Source: Bacillota bacterium (GTDB taxonomy: Bacteria; Eremiobacterota; SpSt-956; JAKJGF01). Taken from it: a stretch of 10,223 nucleotides of DNA. The stretch covers positions 1-10,223 of the forward strand of contig JAKPQU010000578.1 in the NCBI GenBank assembly GCA_029555925.1, written 5' to 3'. Below the pieces are notes generated by a model that saw only the letters and a list, made by a program, of their open reading frames with translations, searched no databases and was not told where the DNA came from. Each line of letters starts with the position of its first letter. Within the stretch, counting starts at the first letter, position 1. Positions 6,065-10,223 of the stretch are shown here, in pieces. Made by a program: the position numbers and the translations under genes.

Positions 6065-6919
6065 ATGATAAAAGAATTTTATACACCTACCACAGTGGCA
6101 GATGCTCTGAGGATAAAAGAGGAACAACCTGATTACAAATTTCTGGCAGGAGGTACCGAAATAAATGCAAAAGGTTACCCCGGAACTCCGGAGAATATTT
6201 CAGGACTTATAAGCCTTGGCAGGCTTGGATTATCGGGAGTAAAAAAAGAAGAAGACAGGTTAATTATTTACCCCTTAATAACATTACAGCAAATCATAGA
6301 AAGGCCGGAACTTTCCGGAGAGCCTTTTTCTATGATAAAACAGGCTGCTTCAAATGTAAGTAACAGGAATGTAAGAAATATGGCAACAATAGGAGGAAAT
6401 ATTGCTGCATGTAAATCCTGTTCCGATATGATACCCGTACTTCTTGTAATGGATGCTTTTCTGGAGATTTATTCTTCCGAAGACTTGAAACAGGAAATCC
6501 CACTTTACGAATATATACAGAAAAAGGAAAGGCCTCTTATAACAAAAATAATTGTACCGTTCCGTAAAAACTTCTATATTTCCATATGCCGCTATACAAG
6601 AACTTCAAATGATCTGGCATTAATAAATATCTGTCTCGGTATGGAACTTGAAGAAGGTATATGTAAAGATGCAAGACTGGCTATAGGAGGCGTATCTGTT
6701 ACACCTGTCAGGTTACTGGAAACAGAAGAATTTCTCCGGGGGCAGGAACTTAAAGGTAAATTAATAGATTATGCCCCCCGGCTCAGGAAACATCTGGAAA
6801 GTAAGATAAGCCCTGTTGATGATCTGAGAGGTAAAGGGTGGTTCAAAAAAGAACTTGCCGGCGGTCTTGTTATACAGGCTCTATACGAAGCAGCAAAAAA
6901 AGGAGGCATTTCCCTGTGA
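6065..6919 (+). CDS. Molybdenum hydroxylase FAD-binding subunit (YgfM/XdhB/CoxM-like)
   Basis: FAD subunit of a xanthine-dehydrogenase-family molybdenum hydroxylase, 284 aa. It passes electrons from the [2Fe-2S] clusters to an acceptor. The two FAD fingerprints are present: LAGGTEI (27-33) and TIGGNIA (108-114). The C-terminal part corresponds to the CO-dehydrogenase flavoprotein C-terminal domain (about 170-275), including DDLRGKGWFKKELAG. The start has GGGAGG (6051-6056) 8 nt upstream. The stop overlaps the start of the next gene by 4 bp (GTGA), so the two are translationally coupled. Right after the second FAD motif the protein reads ACKSCSD, with C116 and C119 where the loop often carries small or polar residues. 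Size and pairing with a fused Fe-S/Mo subunit resemble E. coli YgfM. Substrate is unknown. Confidence 0.93.
   Translation: MIKEFYTPTTVADALRIKEEQPDYKFLAGGTEINAKGYPGTPENISGLISLGRLGLSGVKKEEDRLIIYPLITLQQIIERPELSGEPFSMIKQAASNVSNRNVRNMATIGGNIAACKSCSDMIPVLLVMDAFLEIYSSEDLKQEIPLYEYIQKKERPLITKIIVPFRKNFYISICRYTRTSNDLALINICLGMELEEGICKDARLAIGGVSVTPVRLLETEEFLRGQELKGKLIDYAPRLRKHLESKISPVDDLRGKGWFKKELAGGLVIQALYEAAKKGGISL
6901..6906 (+). promoter_or_regulatory. Ribosome binding site deciding a GTG start
   Basis: AGGAGG sits inside the last codons of the FAD subunit, 9 nt before GTG at 6916. It selects 6916 over the longer in-frame ATG at 6838. The residues read from 6838 to 6915 are an out-of-frame copy of the FAD-subunit C-terminus and do not belong to the family. 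Confidence 0.85.
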
Positions 6920-9723
6920 AAATAAATATAACGTTAAACGGAAAACCTAAAAGACTTGATACAGAAGCAGGAGAAAGGGTAATAGATCTCCTCAGACGTA
7001 ACGGAATTCTTTCTGTAAAAAACGGCTGTGATGGCGAAGGCACATGCGGAGCATGTACAATCCTTCTAAACGGGAAATCGGTAAATTCATGTCAGTTACT
7101 GTCTCCTCAAATAGACGGATGTGATGTGAGAACATCGGAATCCCTTGCAAAAAACAATCAACTCCATGTCATACAGCAGGCATTCCTGGATACGGGAGTG
7201 GTTCAATGCGGTTACTGTACCCCTTCTATGCTTGTGGCAACACTCGAATTACTGGAAAGAAACCCTGAACCATCTGAAGATGATATAAAAGACGCTCTTT
7301 CGGGGATTATATGCAGATGTACAGGATACAAACAGCTCTTTGATGCCATAGAAGTAGCAGTAAAGAGAATGAAAGGTGATAAGGATTATAAAAAGGAATA
7401 TCCTTCCTTCCGCAGGGATCTCAGAATAGTCGGGAAATCTACGACCAAAGTTGACGGACATCAACTTCTATGTTCGGACCCGAGTTTTGTAGAAGACATG
7501 GTCAGACCCAATTCTCTCTATGTAAAGGTTCTTGCAAGTCCTCATGCCCATGCCATAATAAAACATATAGATATAAGCGAAGCAGAAAAGATGGAAGGTG
7601 TGGAATTTATCCTTACCCATGAAAACTGCCCTGATGTGCTTTACGGCTCTGCAGGACAGTGTTATCCCGAACCGTCTCCCTATGATAGAAGAATAATAAA
7701 TAAAAAAATGAGGTTTGTCGGAGACAGGGTTGCTGCAGTGGCAGCTACATCTGAAAAGATTGCAGCGGAAGCACTGAAAAAAATAAAGGTAGAATATGAG
7801 ATTCTTCCAGCCATATTATCAATAGAACAGGCAGTGAGTGATAATTCAGTACAGATCCATGATGAAACAACGTCTCAATACTGTTTTCCCGTAGGTCAGG
7901 ATCTGCCTAAAAATATTGCTGCTTCCAATAAAGGCGGTATAGGTGACATAGAAAAAGGTTTTAAAGAAGCAGATTTCACAATAGAAAGAACCTATAAAAC
8001 AGGACATATTCAATGCACTCCTCTTGAGCCCCATGTAGTCTATACCTATATGGAAGGTGACAGACTTGTAATCAGGGCTTCCACCCAGATCCCGTTCCAT
8101 CTGAGGAGAATAGTCTCAAGAGCAATCGGCTACCCTGAAACAAAGATCCATGTCATTAAAGAAAGGGTAGGAGGAGGGTTCGGAGTAAAACAGGATATAG
8201 TAATGGAAGAACTGGCGGCCTATATAACACTTAAAACAGGGAAACCGGTCTTTTTCCGTTTCACAAGAAAAGAAGAATTTGTAGCATCCAGGACAAGGCA
8301 CCCCACTCTGATAAGAGTCAAAATAGGAGCAAAAAAGGACGGAAAAATTACTGCCATAGATATGAATGTAAAGGCAGACACAGGAGGCTACGGCCCCCAT
8401 TGCCTCACAGTGCCAATGAATGCATGTTCCAAAACACTTCCTCTATTCAGATGTGAAAATATGCATTATGATGTTACTGTTTATTATACAAACAATGTAA
8501 TTGCAGGAGCATATCAGGGATACGGAGCACCTGCAGGGGCTTTTGCACTTCAGACTGCCATAGCGGAACTTGCTGCGGAAATGAATATAGATTACCTGAC
8601 ATTAATAAGACTAAATCATGTCCGCACAGGTGACAGGCTCGAAATATTAAAATGTCTGGGAGAAGGTCAGGAAGGAATTCCTCAACAGGTAACGAGCTGT
8701 GCTCTGAGTGATTGTCTCGACAGAGGAGATTTTTCCATAGGATGGGGTAAACATGAAAAAGGAGATGCTCCCTATTTAAAAAGAGGAAAAGGTTTTGCCA
8801 TAATACAGCAGGGTTCAGGTCTTCCCGGACTTGATGCGGCAAATGCAACTATTTATATGCTCGGCGACGGTTCTTTCTTCCTCTGTATAGGAGGAGCAGA
8901 TCTTGGAACAGGCCTTGATACGGTAGCAGTAAAGGTAGCGGCGGAAATCCTTATGGTTGATCAGGATAAAGTCGCAGTAAAAGCAGGAGATACAGATGTA
9001 ACTCCCTTTGATGTAGGCTCTTATGCATCAAGTGGTACATTCTTTACAGGCTCTGCCTCATATAATGCCGCCCTTGACATGAAGAAAAAGATTTTAGAGG
9101 AAAGCGCAAAAATTCTAAACACATCGACTGACAGATTAAAACTTGTCTATCCCGGTAAAGTTGTCAGTCCGGAAAAAGAACTCACCTTTTTAGAGATTGC
9201 CAGAATAACACAGAGCGGGAAAGGTTCGGGACAGATTATAGCAACAGGCGCTTTCACTACAGAGGAATCTCCCATACCTTACGGAGCCCATTTCGCAAAG
9301 GTGGAAGTAAATGAATTGACAGGTACTGTGAAAGTCAAAGCATTCCATGCATATCAGGACTGCGGTACACCAATAAATCCCGATCTGGCTCTGGGACAGA
9401 TGTACGGAGCAATTCTGAAAAGTATAGGTCATACACTCTATGAAAAAATGATCTTTGACGAACATGGCAACTGTCTTAATCCGAATTTCCTTGACTATAA
9501 AGTTCCCATGATAAAGGATCTGCCGGAAGATTTCCGTTCCGAACTGGTATTTGTAGATGAAAAACTCGGCCCCTTCGGAGGCAAGTCCATTTCAGAAATT
9601 GCCACAAACGGAGCTGCCCCTGCCATAGCAACTGCCATATATGATGCAATAGGCGTATGGGTAAGGGAATATCCTTTTACGGCAGAAAAGGTACTGGAAG
9701 CAATAAGAGAACAGAAAAAGTAA
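6916..9723 (+). CDS. Fused [2Fe-2S]/molybdopterin subunit of molybdenum hydroxylase (XdhD-like)
   Basis: Catalytic subunit of a xanthine-dehydrogenase-family hydroxylase, 935 aa from the GTG start. The N-terminal ferredoxin domain binds the plant-type cluster through C38, C44, C47 and C59; the helical domain binds the second through C98, C101, C133 and C135. The molybdopterin region starts near residue 165. It includes GGGFG (419-423), AYQGYGAP (532-539), GGADLGTGLDT (659-669), and FGGKSISE with E894 as the likely catalytic base. Two positions differ from classical xanthine dehydrogenase: Q534 where bovine Arg880 sits, and T665 where many members have Gln in GQG. The fused layout and length recall E. 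coli XdhD and the selenium-dependent hydroxylase group, but the substrate (purine, nicotinate or other) cannot be assigned. No XdhC, YqeB/YqeC or MocA gene is present in the window. The stop lies at the edge of a heptamer element. Confidence 0.92.
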   Translation: MKINITLNGKPKRLDTEAGERVIDLLRRNGILSVKNGCDGEGTCGACTILLNGKSVNSCQLLSPQIDGCDVRTSESLAKNNQLHVIQQAFLDTGVVQCGYCTPSMLVATLELLERNPEPSEDDIKDALSGIICRCTGYKQLFDAIEVAVKRMKGDKDYKKEYPSFRRDLRIVGKSTTKVDGHQLLCSDPSFVEDMVRPNSLYVKVLASPHAHAIIKHIDISEAEKMEGVEFILTHENCPDVLYGSAGQCYPEPSPYDRRIINKKMRFVGDRVAAVAATSEKIAAEALKKIKVEYEILPAILSIEQAVSDNSVQIHDETTSQYCFPVGQDLPKNIAASNKGGIGDIEKGFKEADFTIERTYKTGHIQCTPLEPHVVYTYMEGDRLVIRASTQIPFHLRRIVSRAIGYPETKIHVIKERVGGGFGVKQDIVMEELAAYITLKTGKPVFFRFTRKEEFVASRTRHPTLIRVKIGAKKDGKITAIDMNVKADTGGYGPHCLTVPMNACSKTLPLFRCENMHYDVTVYYTNNVIAGAYQGYGAPAGAFALQTAIAELAAEMNIDYLTLIRLNHVRTGDRLEILKCLGEGQEGIPQQVTSCALSDCLDRGDFSIGWGKHEKGDAPYLKRGKGFAIIQQGSGLPGLDAANATIYMLGDGSFFLCIGGADLGTGLDTVAVKVAAEILMVDQDKVAVKAGDTDVTPFDVGSYASSGTFFTGSASYNAALDMKKKILEESAKILNTSTDRLKLVYPGKVVSPEKELTFLEIARITQSGKGSGQIIATGAFTTEESPIPYGAHFAKVEVNELTGTVKVKAFHAYQDCGTPINPDLALGQMYGAILKSIGHTLYEKMIFDEHGNCLNPNFLDYKVPMIKDLPEDFRSELVFVDEKLGPFGGKSISEIATNGAAPAIATAIYDAIGVWVREYPFTAEKVLEAIREQKK

Positions 9724-9818
9724 AGAGTAAAAAAGTGATCAATGAGTGGCGATCAATAGTATCTGTTAATATAACAAATCACCGGTCACTGAGAACTGCT
9801 CACTGGTCACTGAGAAAT
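9719..9818. repeat. Heptamer element at the end of the hydroxylase operon
   Basis: AGTAAAG and AGTAAAA (9719-9732) begin inside the last codon and stop of the catalytic subunit, followed by GTGATC (9736-9741). The right side holds ATCAC (9779-9783), then five units GGTCACT, GAGAACT, GCTCACT, GGTCACT, GAGAAAT (9784-9818). GGTCACTGAGAA is repeated exactly with a 21-bp (3x7) offset. GTGAT and ATCAC can close a loose hairpin. Confidence 0.65.
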
Positions 9819-9954
9819 GAAGGGTTGCCCGTCCGGCCAGAAATTGACTGCCATAATGTATGAAGAACCGGCAACAGGTTTTCGTTTAAAACAGGATGTA
9901 ACAGTTCCCGGTAGCACAGAATTCAGTGTCATATGTAAAAGGGAAAGAAAATAG
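9817..9954 (+). CDS. Doubtful 45-codon ORF
   Basis: An ATG at 9817 opens 45 codons ending at TAG 9952-9954. There is no ribosome binding site, and the ATG lies in the heptamer tract. The product has no family I recognise. Beginning at 9951 the -1 frame gives another protein-like run (IGISIPSGAGSSGADLIDL) up to TAA at 10008, so a frameshifted or decayed small gene is conceivable. Equally, this may be noncoding sequence with chance frames. Confidence 0.15.
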   Translation: MKGCPSGQKLTAIMYEEPATGFRLKQDVTVPGSTEFSVICKRERK

Positions 9955-10223
9955 GGATAAGCATTCCCAGTGGTGCAGGTTCATCAGGCGCTGATTTAAT
10001 AGATCTGTAACAACACATGAATATATATGTAGAGGGCGAAAAAATTTTTTATAGCCCTGTGCCGGGCGGCAGCGAATAGGGCATATTTTTTATGCTGAAT
10101 AAGAAAATTTAATAGTGAGGGATTAAGAGTCAGGTCAGTACATTACTAAATACCGTAACAGGTAAACTGGTACCCGTAAAAAGCTTCTGCCTGGCGGGCT
10201 CTGGAGAAGAAAAATTAGTTTTT
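9819..10223. other. Right-end intergenic region with foldable sequence
   Basis: About 400 bases without a convincing gene on either strand. Visible items are a GGGA/TCCC hairpin (9954-9968), the 12-bp palindrome of six A and six T (10039-10050), the alternative AGGGC/GCCCT pairings described separately, and a GCATA/TATGC hairpin (10081-10095). A plus-strand frame is open from 10119 to the window end but has no start codon. The region may be the leader of a gene beyond the window. Confidence 0.5.
10033..10082 (+). ncRNA. Possible RNA switch-like hairpin pair
   Basis: GCCCT (10054-10058) can pair with AGGGC upstream (10033-10037) or with an identical AGGGC downstream (10078-10082). The downstream choice encloses a further TGCC/GGCA stem (loop GGGC). 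These two folds are mutually exclusive. The GC-rich patch stands out in AT-rich surroundings. No known riboswitch consensus is recognised, and it could be chance. Confidence 0.25.

Noticed and set aside
6838..6915. Longer in-frame ATG start for the molybdenum subunit
   Set aside because: The extra 26 residues overlap the FAD subunit out of frame and are unlike the family; GTG at 6916 has a strong ribosome binding site and the typical ferredoxin-domain start.
9939..10223. Pseudogene read in one frame to the window end
   Set aside because: Five stops in about 95 codons is close to chance for AT-rich DNA, and no family is recognised; kept only as a weak possibility.

Overview
The window is AT-rich bacterial DNA with strong AGGAGG-type ribosome binding sites, short leaders and tightly packed genes. 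The gene content (a multi-cluster NapH/NapG-like polyferredoxin and a molybdenum hydroxylase) points to an anaerobic or microaerobic bacterium. No marker gene fixes the phylum. There are no rRNA, tRNA, CRISPR or transposase genes in the window.

Layout. On the minus strand, a D-2-hydroxyacid dehydrogenase (1714-2655) is followed by a polyferredoxin (38-1621) that looks like an integral-membrane NapH-type protein fused to a Tat-signal-bearing NapG/MauM-type ferredoxin. A 538-bp divergent intergenic region (2656-3193) holds an inverted repeat, a heptamer element, an AT-rich dyad over an extended -10 promoter and a possibly folded leader. On the plus strand come a secreted lytic transglycosylase (3194-3928), a PHP-domain phosphoesterase (3967-4665), a class V PLP enzyme (4742-5893), and a two-gene molybdenum-hydroxylase operon. 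That operon is a FAD subunit (6065-6919) overlapping by 4 bp a fused [2Fe-2S]/molybdopterin subunit (6916-9723). The last 400 bases contain no convincing gene but do hold foldable sequence.

Function. The last two genes together make a xanthine-dehydrogenase-family enzyme with electron path Mo, two [2Fe-2S], FAD. The arrangement matches E. coli YgfM plus XdhD rather than the classical three-gene XdhABC. The polyferredoxin could be a membrane electron conduit, but nothing in the window links it to the hydroxylase. The class V enzyme lacks the cysteine loop of SufS-type desulfurases, so a role in cofactor sulfuration is not supported by sequence.

The most unusual feature is a family of degenerate 7-bp repeats (GTGANNN on one arm, NNNTCAC/TCACNNN on the other). 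They form inverted-repeat elements in almost every intergenic gap, usually touching a stop codon, and in one case they supply the last codons and stop of a gene. The unit sequence differs between elements while the 7-bp period and hairpin architecture are kept.
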